Positions 1 to 7,080 of a stretch of 13,096 bases of DNA are shown here, piece by piece. The notes beneath the pieces are model-generated. The model ran no database searches and was not told the DNA's origin. It worked only from the letters and a program-made list of their open reading frames with translations. The DNA comes from Baffinella frigidus (lineage: Eukaryota; Cryptophyceae; Cryptomonadales; Baffinellaceae), in NCBI GenBank assembly GCA_026770585.1, contig MU646360.1, positions 909,828 through 922,923 on the forward strand, read 5' to 3'. Within the stretch, counting starts at the first letter, position 1. Each line of letters opens with the position of its first letter. The position numbers and the translations under genes were made by a program.

Positions 1-84
1 CCCCCCCACCCCCCCCGCCTCCCACCCCCGCCCCTGCCCTTCCCTCGGTTCCCTCCGACCGACGCCCCGCGGGGTTCCTGCCCC
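1..84. repeat. C-rich low-complexity tract
   Basis: The first bases are almost pure C runs broken by A, T or G, grading into C-rich unique sequence. No gene is visible. Similar C or G homopolymer runs recur inside the palindromic elements further on (for example 8030-8040), so this may be the edge of a degenerate element, but that cannot be shown here. Confidence 0.6.
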
Positions 85-277
85 ATGCACCCCTCAAACA
101 TGGGTCCCCTGCCCCCGCCGCTCCCGACGGCGAGGCAGGAGATCCGAGGCGGCCGGAGCGCTGGAGGTGGGCGACAGCCAAGCGTACGCCTGGTGCGCCG
201 ATGCTCCAGTACTCGCGGCGCGCAGCCTGCGTGGCGCTGGGCTCCGACATCTTTCACGCACACGAGGACGGATCAAG

Positions 278-409
278 AGGTGCTGTGGGACTCTGCAGAG
301 GTACCCACTTGCTCGCCGGCGCACGCAGGAGAGTCGAAGACGCTGCTCAAGCTGCGTGCGAAGGTCTCGAAGCGCCGCACGTGATCAGGAGCGTCGGACA
401 GAGAGATCC
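278..409 (+). repeat. Dispersed repeat family C, copy 1
   Basis: This roughly 130-bp block is closely similar, by eye well over 80 percent, to 2968-3100. Both start with AGGTGCTGTGGGACTCTGCA and end near GAGAGATC. A second matching stretch follows in both copies: 661-705 here and 3150-3195 there, sharing TTGAGCCATTTCC. The stretch between the two matches is about 250 bp here and only about 50 bp in the other copy. All three frames of each strand show similar numbers of amino-acid differences between the copies, so I see no coding constraint. It is best read as an old dispersed element or segmental copy of unknown class. Confidence 0.7.
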
Positions 410-934
410 TTGCAATGCGACCTCGGGAGAAGGAGACGTCTCGGGGACCTCGGGAGGTTCCGGACCTGCAGGTCATGAGCCTCGCAACTTACCCCAGATC
501 AGCCACTTTTGAGTCACGCCAAAAAATGGCGTTCCCCGTTTTAAAACGGCGTTTTTTCGCCTCTCCGGCGCTCCCTTTCGGGGTGGTGCCGCCGGATCAG
601 TGGCTGTGCGCTCCCGCCAATCGCTAGTCTCAAGTTGTTTCACTGCCCCCCCCCCGCAACTTGAGCCATTTCCTTCGAAGGGCCAACCAAAAACGACCGT
701 CTTGCCCCCAAAAATAGTCACGAAAGATCCTCGATTTGATCCACTTCGAAGGACAGGGTGGAGACGTCAACTTTGTGGTGAAAGTGGCCGCTCAAGATTC
801 GACAGTCTGGCGCGGGGGGGGGCGATACCATGTTGGGAGCATTTGAAACCTGAAGGACATAAACCAGGGTGTGGCACCAAAGGCACAACGGCGAATTCTT
901 TTCTATTTAAATCCAGAAATGTCCAGAAATGTCA
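410..934. other. Gene-free stretch with only partial repeat matches
   Basis: This stretch holds short overlapping open frames on both strands but none with a recognisable protein pattern. The part at 661-705 belongs to repeat family C. A weak reverse-orientation match to the AGGTCCTTTAGG family lies at about 832-866 (TTGGGAGC followed by AACCTGAAGGAC). Otherwise I see nothing interpretable. Confidence 0.5.
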
Positions 935-1004
935 TGTAGGTCTATGCCTCGGGCCCTACGGTGGTCCTGGGGGGGGGCGCGCTTTCTTATGAGAGGTAAC
1001 CCTG
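935..1004 (-). mobile_element. Half copy of the CAGGGGTACCTCGC palindromic element
   Basis: The stretch contains one half of the palindromic element found complete at 6175, 6295, 6932, 8000 and 8346: CTACGGTGGTCCTGGG, a G run, then TTTCTTATGAGAGGTAACCC. The terminal repeat is degenerate (GAGAGGTAACCC in place of GAGCGAGGTACCCC). The opposite half is missing on the left, so this is a truncated or decayed copy. Confidence 0.65.
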
Positions 1005-1032
1005 TACAGGGAGACCCACATGCATGTGAAGG

Positions 1033-1267
1033 TATCCCTTACGTGGCGAGTAGGCTATTACACTCCTCCTTATGTCTTGAACCACGGTAGGAGGTGGAGT
1101 TAGAATCCATCCGGAAAATGCTAGTATGAGCGGCCGACACGGGGTACAGTAAGTGGCACAATGCGCAGCATGTGCGGCGCTGACGCTGATTTTTTGGCAA
1201 TAAATTATCAATCTCTATCCCTTAAGTGGCGAGTAGGCTATTACACTCTTTGTGTCTTTAACCAGGG
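1033..1267. repeat. Two near-tandem copies of a 52-55 bp sequence
   Basis: The 1033-1087 and 1216-1267 segments share TATCCCTTA, one variable base, then GTGGCGAGTAGGCTATTACAC, followed by a diverged TGTCTTgAACCA tail. The starts are 183 bp apart. The core TATCCCTTAAGTGGC recurs in reverse at 8561-8575. The separating sequence has no gene. Confidence 0.75.
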
Positions 1268-1576
1268 GTCTACGATTTGCTGGGGGTCAAATATGACCCG
1301 CTCGCCAAACAAGGATATGCATGTGTATTTGCCTACAAAGAGATTTCCTGCGTTAACAATACCTACACTGCCGTCGTGTATGCACCCCAGACAAGTCTCC
1401 ACTGTAAAGCAACTAATGCGGAGACAGAAGCCACTCCACTAGATGGACTACGGACCTTTCAGCAAAAGTCAACTTGCCCCGAGGCAATCAACTTAAGGCG
1501 TTTCTGGTGCAAATTTGGTCACGTTACCCCCCAGAATCTCGGGGTCCCGAAACCCTCGTGGTCCACCGAGTGGTAG
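1262..1576 (+). other. Unrecognised open frame, doubtful coding
   Basis: An open frame of about 104 codons runs from the stop at 1259 to 1576, with no upstream ATG in frame. The stretch from GVKYDPLAKQGYACVFAYKE onward reads as a plausible globular peptide with several Cys and aromatic residues. However, it begins inside a repeated sequence, has no recognisable domain and no clear splice site. It may be a fragment of a mobile-element protein or simply chance. The rest of 1577-1710 holds C-rich sequence and nothing else I can name. Confidence 0.15.
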
Positions 1577-1711
1577 GGACAGCACGCTCTACACCATGTG
1601 TTCGAAGCGATCAAGGTCGCAGCCACGCCCCCCCCCAACCACGCCCCCCCCCAAAAAAAGGTTTTAGCCTAGTGTGGCCGACGAGAACCCATCAACCAGT
1701 CTCATCACTAC

Positions 1712-1731
1712 CAGTTTTTAGTTAAAAACTG
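1712..1731. repeat. Short perfect hairpin CAGTTTTTA / TAAAAACTG
   Basis: Nine-base arms separated by GT form a perfect stem. The motif ACCAGTTTTT is repeated directly at about 1751 and 1768, so this is a small cluster of related words. There is no gene close enough to call it a terminator. Confidence 0.6.
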
Positions 1732-1906
1732 AAACTGGCTGGGGTGTGGGGCACCAGTTTTTCAACACCAGTTTTTAAGGTCATTTTTCCCCCTTCCACG
1801 AACGAAGCGCAAATGGCCGTAGCTCAGTGGAATATTTGCCATTTGTCTCATGTTCAATTGTTCTGGACTCTCCGTAGAACACTCTGACCAACTTTGCCCC
1901 CCCTCT

Positions 1907-2038
1907 TCACGAGCCTCTGAACTGGAGAGCGAAACGCGATCCGAAAGCAAAAATGCTTTCTCTGCAGATCCCTTCTACGGAACGGCGTGTCGTTGGCATT
2001 TGTTGGGAGAAATTAAAACCTAAAGGACCTAAAGGACC
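1907..2038 (-). mobile_element. AGGTCCTTTAGG family, long subtype, copy 1
   Basis: Read on the minus strand this starts GGTCCTTTAGGTCCTTTAGG, continues through TCCGTAGAA, CTGCAGAGAAAGCAT and TTTCGGATCGCGTTTCGCTC, and ends near GAGGCTCGTGA. The same order and spacing occur on the plus strand at 12071-12201, with only scattered differences. The two copies are therefore full-length relatives about 130 bp long. No coding capacity is visible, so it is non-autonomous. The minisatellite and its ATG start immediately at its end. Confidence 0.8.
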
Positions 2039-2260
2039 ATGTTTCATGTAAAATTCACTCAGGACGACTCAAGATTCAGTGAGAACAACTCAGAATTCGC
2101 TCAGGGCGACTTAGGATTCCATCAGAGCGACTTGGTTTTGATTCCATCAGAGCGACTTGGTTTTGAAGAATCAGGATTCGCCCAGAAAGACTCAGGATTT
2201 GCCCAGAAAGACTCAGGATTTACCCAGAAAGACTCAGGATTGACCCAGAAAGACTCATGA
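2039..2260 (+). CDS. Possible small repetitive protein, doubtful
   Basis: Seventy-three codons run from ATG (context ACCATGT) to TGA. The content is an acidic, glutamine- and serine-rich array of seven-residue repeats with phenylalanine at a fixed place. No family is recognised. If translated it would be a low-complexity repeat peptide, and reading past the TGA would extend it by about 31 residues to TAA at 2353. There is no supporting splice site, domain or neighbour. I list it because the array begins exactly at the ATG after a transposon edge, but I think it more likely noncoding. Confidence 0.15.
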   Translation: MFHVKFTQDDSRFSENNSEFAQGDLGFHQSDLVLIPSERLGFEESGFAQKDSGFAQKDSGFTQKDSGLTQKDS

Positions 2261-2330
2261 TTCACCCAGAAAAACTCAGGGTTCAGTCAAAAAAACTCAG
2301 GATTCACCCAAGAAAACTCAGGAAAACTAG
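2045..2330 (+). repeat. 21-bp minisatellite encoding a heptapeptide repeat
   Basis: Tandem units close to GACTCAGGATTYRCCCAGAAA run through this stretch and are most regular at 2170-2330. The early units are more diverged and include a 25-bp tandem duplication (2115-2139 and 2140-2164). In one frame the units read as the heptad DSGFTQK/DSGFAQK. An ORF from ATG at 2039 covers 73 codons and stops at 2258-2260, where a GGA glycine codon of the repeat has become TGA. The same frame then stays open through more heptads to TAA at 2353-2355. A 21-bp period keeps any frame open automatically, so the ORF is weak evidence for a protein. Confidence 0.85.
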
Positions 2331-2396
2331 CCAGTTTTATGGGTTGCCGAGCTTAAGAACTGATGGGGCACCTTCACCTTGACTCGTCGGCCACGG

Positions 2397-2491
2397 TATT
2401 TTAGCCTGGTACAAAACTAAAAAATCACGTCCCCAAATTCACTTTCGCCAAGCCCTAAATGAAAGGTGACACAACTGAGTCAGATCAGGAA
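2397..2491 (+). repeat. Dispersed repeat family H, copy 1
   Basis: The stretch from TTTTAGCCTGGTACAAAACT through AAATTCACTTTCGC to GACACAACTGAGTCAGATCA matches the reverse complement of 6598-6694 along its whole length, with small indels. There is no coding frame. Similarity fades on both sides, so the true boundaries may be wider in one copy. Confidence 0.8.
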
Positions 2492-2616
2492 CACGGCTGC
2501 CATCGGATCCTGCTTACTCAACTCTTTATTGTACGAAGGGAGTGTGAGCCGAGCGAGTGAGGCTGCTGGCGGGGGAACATGATTATTTGCGTACAAGCGA
2601 GACCGCGCACGACCAC

Positions 2617-2812
2617 CAGCAACCCGTAGCAACTTTTACCGGATCCTCCCAAGGATTTCGGGTATTTGATTAAAAAAAAGCTTTTCTATGACCCTACGGT
2701 AGGAAACCCTAGGGACCTCGAATTGATGACGGGAGATACCGATGAGATCTCATCGGTTTAGCTGAAAATTACTAGAGTACCCGGCCCGGTTATAAGCTGC
2801 TACGGGTTGCTG
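2617..2812. repeat. Segment bounded by 15-bp inverted repeats with an internal 20-bp palindrome
   Basis: CAGCAACCCGTAGCA at 2617-2631 is the exact reverse complement of 2798-2812. Between them lies the perfect 20-bp palindrome ACCGATGAGATCTCATCGGT at 2738-2757 and a CCCTACGGTAGG-like word near 2692. The 196-bp size and inverted ends fit a miniature inverted-repeat element, but no clear target duplication is seen, so the class is uncertain. Confidence 0.55.
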
Positions 2813-2967
2813 CTGGGAGCCAGGAGTCGACAGAGAAGGGCAGCTGGACTGTGACTGAAAGAGACCAGCGTCTGTGACCAAAAAAAAACGTGTGACAAGT
2901 ACCACGCCGAAAGTGGTCGACTAACCCTTTGTTTGACCAGTCTCACTCCTTGAAACAAAATCCGAAA

Positions 2968-3195
2968 AGGTGCTGTGGGACTCTGCAGAGGCAACCACGT
3001 GCTCGCCGGCGCGCACGGGGGAGTCGCAGACGCTGTTCAAGCTGCGTGCGAGGATCTCGAAGCACCGCACGCGATGAGAGCCTCGGAAAAAGAGAGATCT
3101 GTGGGGGAAGGACACAGCCCTCCGAAGCTTACCAAATCGATGTTGTAATTTGAGCCATTTCCCTCGCGGGGCCGACCGAAAACGAACGGCTGCCC
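2968..3195 (+). repeat. Dispersed repeat family C, copy 2
   Basis: This is the second copy of the block at 278-409 (here 2968-3100), followed by the second matching part at 3150-3195 (TTGAGCCATTTCC, then GGGCCGACCGAAAACGA here). The interval between the two parts is only about 50 bp, against about 250 bp in copy 1, implying a deletion here or an insertion there. Confidence 0.7.
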
Positions 3196-3224
3196 GAAGG
3201 AAGTAAGTCCTAGTTCAATTTAAA

Positions 3225-3556
3225 TCTTGATTTCATCTCGGAACATACCAAAATCTGTCCACATCAAAAGGCGTAAGATAGCATCATTGCATGCCTAAAA
3301 TAGCATATTCACCCGTATCTTCGGCGTCGGAAGCCTACCACACAGCGGACTTCGAAAGAGTTTTGAATAACCCCTAAGCGATAAGACCAATCAGTAACCG
3401 AGGACCCTACGGTAGACAACCCGTAGGGGCATAGGGGGGTTCCTACTGATAAGGTAACGGAAACTCGGGCACTTAGTGCCCGAAAATCCCTCCGTAGCCC
3501 TCTGTGTGGGATAGCGGGACAGAATCTGTCTTGTTGCGAAATTAGATTTGTCCACC
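3225..3556 (+). repeat. Dispersed repeat family F, copy 1, split by a nested insertion
   Basis: 3225-3337 and 3510-3556 together match the reverse complement of 11646-11808, which is continuous. Shared words include CATCTCGGAACATACCA, ATGCCTAAAATAGCAT, TCGGAAGCCTA and GATAGCGGGAC. Copy 2 passes straight from GGAAGCCTA to GATAGCGG, so the 172 bp at 3338-3509 were inserted into an already existing family F copy. Confidence 0.8.
3338..3509 (+). mobile_element. Nested 172-bp insertion (family G) with CCACACAG ends
   Basis: The insertion begins CCACACAGCGG and ends CTGTGTGG, giving 8-bp terminal inverted repeats. The empty site is visible in the other family F copy at 11646-11808. Related sequence starting CCACACGGTGGACTTCG occurs at 10832-10935, and a reversed, more decayed copy lies at 6445-6540 (sharing AAGCGATAAGACC). 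It contains the near-palindrome ACCCTACGGTAG and a perfect CGGGCAC/GTGCCCG hairpin at 3466-3482. No protein is encoded. No target duplication is obvious. Confidence 0.7.
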
Positions 3557-3563
3557 GAAGGAC

Positions 3564-3735
3564 AGGTCCTTTAGGTCCTTTAGGATTAATGATTTACTGA
3601 ATCTATTAAAGAGGATTTCGCCGTTATTTTAGGTCCGTTAGCTTCTTCGACCTCCCAATATAGGCGGAACTCCCAATATAGGCGGACACCGGTCCTTTAG
3701 GTCCTTTAGGTTTTAAATTCTCCCAACAGAGCCCA
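3564..3735 (+). repeat. Cluster of AGGTCCTTTAGG family fragments
   Basis: Three fragments lie close together: AGGTCCTTTAGGTCCTTTAGG near 3570, the TTCTTCGACCTCCCAATATAGG part near 3642 with the last words duplicated (CTCCCAATATAGGCGGA twice, 3652-3685), and a further GGTCCTTTAGGTCCTTTAGG near 3692. The last begins the long subtype (GGTTTTAAATTCTCCCAACA). Its downstream part appears to resume near 3930 (CACGCCTTTCCGTAGAAA). The cluster ends about 300 bp before the TRAF-type gene. Confidence 0.65.
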
Positions 3736-3983
3736 ATGACACACACTTATTGACACTTATTGACTTCATTCGAAAGAGAAATGCACGGCGCAGAATTGAG
3801 GCGAGAGTAGGAAAACATATGGGGACTGCTCCAGCGTTGTCCTACTCAAGAAACTGCCACTACCCATATTGGGGGATCCATCAGAGGCAGACCTCCAGGG
3901 AAGCCAACGCCCCTCATGTTTCCCGCAGAGCACGCCTTTCCGTAGAAAAACACGAGTTTGACCAGTCTGGTCAGGTCACCATC

Positions 3984-4012
3984 GCACCAAAGCACCAAAG
4001 CACCAAAGCACC
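3984..4012 (+). repeat. 8-bp tandem repeat ACCAAAGC in the TRAF-type gene 5' leader
   Basis: About three and a half copies of ACCAAAGC lie 30 bp upstream of the ATG at 4042. Two copies of the same unit occur at 7941-7960. The array is short, and its presence in the leader may be incidental. Confidence 0.7.
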
Positions 4013-4041
4013 ATCGGCCGAACATCACTATCACCAAACCC

Positions 4042-5331
4042 ATGTCCCGCGCCAAACTCCTTCTCCTTCCACCCGTCCTGCTCCTCATGACCGGCTTTCC
4101 TTTCGCCAAGTCTCACGGGAGCATCACGGCGGGCCTGCGGATCGACCCGGAATGGCTGGAGGACAGCAGGGACATGGCTGGGTGCACCGTGTGCCATATG
4201 GTGCTGCAGCAGCCGACCACAGGCTGTCCCGAGGGGCACGCGCTCTGTCGATCATGCTACGTGACGGAGCTATCCCAGAGGCAGAGATGCCCGCTTTGCC
4301 AGCACCCGACGAAGGAGAGCAGGCTGCAGCGCTGCCGGCCGCTCGAGGACTTGATAGGGCAACTCCGGCTGCGCTGCAAGCACGGGAAGGAGGGCGAGGG
4401 AGGGGGGGAGGATACCAACATGGAACCGCTGGACGAACAGTGCTGCAACTGGAGGGGCAAGGTGTGCCAGCTGGAGGGACATCTGGCCGAGAGCTGCGGG
4501 TACGAGAGTGTGCCGTGCCCCAACGCGGCGGCGGGCTGCACGGAGTTGGTGCTGCGCAAGGACGCAGCCTGCCACGCGTCGGGGACGTGCGAGTACCGCC
4601 AGAGCAAATGCGCGCACTGCAACGCACTCTTCAACGCGCGTGACCAGCACGAGGGGAGCTGCCCGGAGGCGCAGATCGAGTGCCCGAATGCGGGCTGCGG
4701 AGAGACGGTCGCGAGGCGCAGCATGGCGGAGCATCGGGGTTTGTGCGGGCGCGAGGAGGTGCAGTGTCCGTGCCCTGGGTGCGAGGAGCGGATGGCGCGG
4801 GTGGAGGTGGGGGAGCACGTGAAAGCGTCAGGAGAGGTGCATATGCAGAGGGCGTGGATATGGGCGGCGGAGATGGAGGACAAGGTTGAGGAGCAGGCCG
4901 AAGATATCACAGCTCTTCGCAAGCGTGGTGAGGCGCTGACGCGCGTGTTCACTTGGAGCACAGGCAGCTCGTGGCTCCAGGAGAAGTCTCTTCCGTACAC
5001 GTTCACGGACGGGGTGCGTGGCTTCTGTGTCAACGGCGCGAATCACGACAACAGCGAGAACTTCACGCATTGGATAGGCTTCGCACTCTCCGACGGGCCC
5101 GAATGCACGATGCACTTCAAGTGCTCGATCCTGGACAAGAACGACAAGGTTCTCCGCGTCGTCAGTCGCCCGGAGGATGCTGACTTCCTGAAGCCTCCCG
5201 GTCAAACTGCCGAGGTGATGGCTGCGAAATCAGCTGAGTTCAACCTGACAGCTGCAGACGATGCGGGGGCGGTGCGCGCGGACGGGAGCATCAAGCTCCG
5301 CATGGTGGTGCACCTGTACCTCCCAGAGTAG
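4042..5331 (+). CDS. RING / TRAF-type zinc finger / MATH-like protein, probable E3 ubiquitin ligase
   Basis: A single-exon frame of 429 residues from ATG 4042 to TAG 5329. RING finger at residues 48-86 with the full C3HC4 set: C48, C51, C62, H66, C69, C72, C83, C86. Residues about 134-270 carry repeated Cys/His fingers of the TRAF type (patterns such as CPNAAAGC and CPNAGCGE, each followed by a helix with His and Cys). Residues about 275-301 are a charged helix, probably coiled coil. Residues about 303-428 resemble a diverged MATH/TRAF-C domain (F-x-W start, SILDKNDK, final strand KLRMVVHLYL). In the TRAF family the RING transfers ubiquitin with an E2 enzyme while the coiled coil and MATH domain oligomerise and bind partners. 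The start is uncertain: ATG 4042 adds a hydrophobic leader (LLLLPPVLLL) unusual for a cytosolic ligase, while ATG 4174 (GACATGG, good context) starts just before the RING. No intron is needed. Confidence 0.85.
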   Translation: MSRAKLLLLPPVLLLMTGFPFAKSHGSITAGLRIDPEWLEDSRDMAGCTVCHMVLQQPTTGCPEGHALCRSCYVTELSQRQRCPLCQHPTKESRLQRCRPLEDLIGQLRLRCKHGKEGEGGGEDTNMEPLDEQCCNWRGKVCQLEGHLAESCGYESVPCPNAAAGCTELVLRKDAACHASGTCEYRQSKCAHCNALFNARDQHEGSCPEAQIECPNAGCGETVARRSMAEHRGLCGREEVQCPCPGCEERMARVEVGEHVKASGEVHMQRAWIWAAEMEDKVEEQAEDITALRKRGEALTRVFTWSTGSSWLQEKSLPYTFTDGVRGFCVNGANHDNSENFTHWIGFALSDGPECTMHFKCSILDKNDKVLRVVSRPEDADFLKPPGQTAEVMAAKSAEFNLTAADDAGAVRADGSIKLRMVVHLYLPE

Positions 5332-5720
5332 TCGCTGGGGGTGGGGGGGTCCGAGCACGCAGTCGAGACTGAGTGCAGCTTCACACGCCATTCGCCTTCG
5401 TTCCTTCTCGACCGTCGCTCTCACCAGCCAGCCCAAGACCTTTCAACGCGCCCCATCAACGCCAACTCCGACTCCTCTCCTGCCAACATCTCCTTCTCCC
5501 GCCTTCGCGCTCGCCTAAGGCACCTGACAGCGCATCGACTGCTCGGGCCTGCCTCCAAATCGTCGCCTCCCTCTGCAGCCTTCAGCGCCACCCTCAGCGC
5601 CACCCTCATCCTTCTCCCTCGTTCTTCGGCAACTTTTCCACGCCTTCTCCTCTCTACCTCCGCGCTCCGCGTACACACCAACCCTAGCGCTCAGTAGGAG
5701 CGCTGGCAGCTAGGTAGGAT
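5332..5720. other. Pyrimidine-rich stretch after the TRAF-type gene, no supported gene
   Basis: The sequence is rich in C and T (CTTCGTTCC, CTCACCAGCC, CCTTCTCC words) and therefore open in several frames, the longest being 5341-5697 on the plus strand. Its translation is Ser/Pro/Arg/Leu-rich without a recognisable domain, as expected from composition. It is probably 3' UTR or spacer of the upstream gene. A 7-bp stem (AGCGCTC/GAGCGCT, 5686-5704) closes the stretch. I cannot tell whether it has any role. Confidence 0.5.
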
Positions 5721-6174
5721 ATGGAGAGTCCGTGCGGTTTGTCCCAGCAGGTCTCTACATTTCCTTCCTGTGCGAAAGCTAGGAAAAGGGGTACCTCGTA
5801 GAGGAGCGTCCTATAGCAGCGAGGTCACCCTGAAGGCCGTTTCCTAGGAGCTGAGAGTGATCCACTTAGTGCGGTCCACTTGTCACGCCATAAGTGGCCA
5901 GGGATTAGCCAACTCGGATAACCCAACCACGCCAGGTCAGAAGTCAAAATTTTAACGTTTTTTATTTTGCTATACGATCTGGAAGTAAAGTTGATTCTAC
6001 CCGATAAATGTGCCAAAAGTGTTGGGAATTGGAGCTGTTTGCTGGCGGAGTTTTAAAAATCTGTACCACGATAAGCCATCTAAGCACTTATAGCGCGAAC
6101 GAGTGTGTGTGAAAAAGGAACTTGTGCCCTGGCGCGGCCGCGGGAGTAAAGATACCTAACCATCTTCCATGTTC
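5721..6174. other. Gene-free stretch with a degenerate palindromic-element remnant
   Basis: At 5787-5833 GGGGTACCTCG is followed after about 20 bp by GCGAGGTCACCCTG, which looks like the two tips of the CAGGGGTACCTCGC element with the middle lost. Near 5862-5900 CCACTTAGTGC and CCATAAGTGGCC are short inverted words. A more AT-rich patch lies at 5945-6010. No protein or RNA gene is recognised. Confidence 0.45.
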
Positions 6175-6296
6175 TACAGGGTCACCTCGCTCGTAAAAAA
6201 CGCCCACCCCCCTAGGATCACCATAGGGCCCTAGGCATGGTCCTAAGGTAGGGCTTTAGGGGGTGGCACTTTCTTATCAGTGAGGTACCCCATGTA
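6175..6296 (+). mobile_element. Palindromic MITE family A, copy 1 of a tandem pair
   Basis: The element runs TACAGGGTCACCTCGCTCGTAA, C run, CTAGGATCACCATAGGGCCC, centre, TTTAGGGGGTGGC, TTTCTTATCAGTGAGGTACC and ends near CATGTA. It is a near-continuous palindrome about 120 bp long with no coding capacity. Ends of TA-CAGG...CCTG-TA type suggest a TA target site as in Tc1/mariner-type MITEs; that assignment is an inference. It abuts the next copy directly. Confidence 0.8.
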
Positions 6297-6416
6297 CAGG
6301 GGTACCTCGCTCATAAGAAACCGCCCCACCCCCTAGGACCACCGTAGGACCCTAGGCATGGTCCTACGGTAGGGTCCTGGGGGGGGGCGGGTTCTTATGA
6401 GCGAGGCACCCCTGCA
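6295..6416 (+). mobile_element. Palindromic MITE family A, copy 2 of a tandem pair
   Basis: This begins TACAGGGGTACCTCGCTCAT, continues CTAGGACCACCGTAGGACCC, the G run and TTCTTATGAGCGAGGCACCC, and ends at CCTGCA. It has the same orientation as the copy at 6175-6296 and shares its boundary, so the pair is either an insertion of one element beside another at the TA or a tandem duplication. Confidence 0.85.
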
Positions 6417-6444
6417 GGAGAGGGCATCTGCATCTGCTGTCCTC

Positions 6445-6540
6445 TCAGGAGCCGCTGTCCTTACGCTATTGCCTACTGTAGTGTCGCAGGTCTTATCGCT
6501 TAAGGGTCGTTCGAAATCCCTTCGGAGTCCGCTGTTTGGG
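6445..6540 (-). repeat. Family G copy, reversed and decayed
   Basis: On the minus strand this reads CAGCGGACTCCGAAGGGATTTCG, then CCTTAAGCGATAAGACC, then TACAGTAGGCAAT. The first parts match 3343-3392 and the last part matches 10895-10912. Similarity is patchy, implying an old copy. Confidence 0.6.
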
Positions 6541-6597
6541 AGCCGCTCACTTCCAACAAAGCACACAAAACCCGCCGCATCAGCGCTCCCCAGTACC

Positions 6598-6694
6598 TTG
6601 ATCTGACTCAGTTGTGTCAACTTTCTTTTAGGGTGTCAGCGAAAGTGAATTTCGGGACGTGGTTTTGTTTTTGAGTTTTGTACCAGGCTAAAAT
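6598..6694 (-). repeat. Dispersed repeat family H, copy 2
   Basis: This is the reverse-complement partner of 2397-2491, with matching ends ATCTGACTCAGTTGTGTC and GTACCAGGCTAAAA and a shared interior GCGAAAGTGAATTT. The pair lies about 4.1 kb apart in opposite orientation. Confidence 0.8.
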
Positions 6695-6931
6695 GTTTTA
6701 GTAAGGGGGCGTGGTTTTTGAGTGAAGCCAAGTTGCCTCCACTCGAGACAGTCGGCCAGATCAAGAGTACAGGGGTGTCTCGAATGCCAGAACCCTGCAC
6801 GTGTTCACATTCGCTCCTACGGTAGGGCTGGCCCCAGGAGCAGGACCATCCTAGGAGCGGTGCGTGTTCTCATTCGTGAGCAAGCCCTGTACAGAACACA
6901 TGCACCCTGCACCGCGAGTGCGCCATTCCTT
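6695..6931. other. Spacer without a supported gene
   Basis: The stretch contains a short open frame (6722 onward) with no recognisable protein pattern, and CTACGGTAGGGC and CCTAGG words that resemble scraps of family A cores near 6818-6860. Nothing else is visible. Confidence 0.4.
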
Positions 6932-7049
6932 CAGGGGTACCTCGCTCATACGCAACCCCCCCCCCCACAGGACCACCATAGGCCCTCGGCATAGGCCTAC
7001 TGTAGGGTCCTAGGGGGAGGCACTTTCGTACGAGCGAGGTACCCCTGTA
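6932..7049 (+). mobile_element. Palindromic MITE family A, copy 3
   Basis: This runs from CAGGGGTACCTCGCTCAT through a long C run, GGACCACCATAGGCCC, a GCATAGGCCTACTGTAGGG centre and GTCCTAGGGGGAGGC to GTACGAGCGAGGTACCCCTG followed by TA. The left flank is TT rather than TA, so the left TA is mutated or the end is slightly eroded. Confidence 0.85.
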
Positions 7050-7080
7050 GAGGGTGACCCACACGGGCCCTCGGCCTACT

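Noticed and set aside
210-390. A possible BTB-domain fragment (SDIFHAHED followed in another frame by VLWDSAE)
   Set aside because: It needs a frameshift, the resemblance covers only a few residues, and the second copy at 2968 lacks the HAH part. Differences between copies do not favour any frame.
2045-2330. Regular short repeats considered as a CRISPR array
   Set aside because: The units are directly adjacent 21-mers with no spacers, in a eukaryotic context.
3750-4643. A 297-codon plus-strand open frame overlapping the TRAF-type gene
   Set aside because: It lies in another frame of the RING/TRAF coding region, is rich in Arg/Gly/Ala as expected from a GC-rich shadow, and has no domain pattern.
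5341-5697. Overlapping open frames of 85 to 118 codons after the TRAF-type gene
   Set aside because: Pyrimidine-rich composition removes stop codons. The translations are low complexity and no frame stands out.
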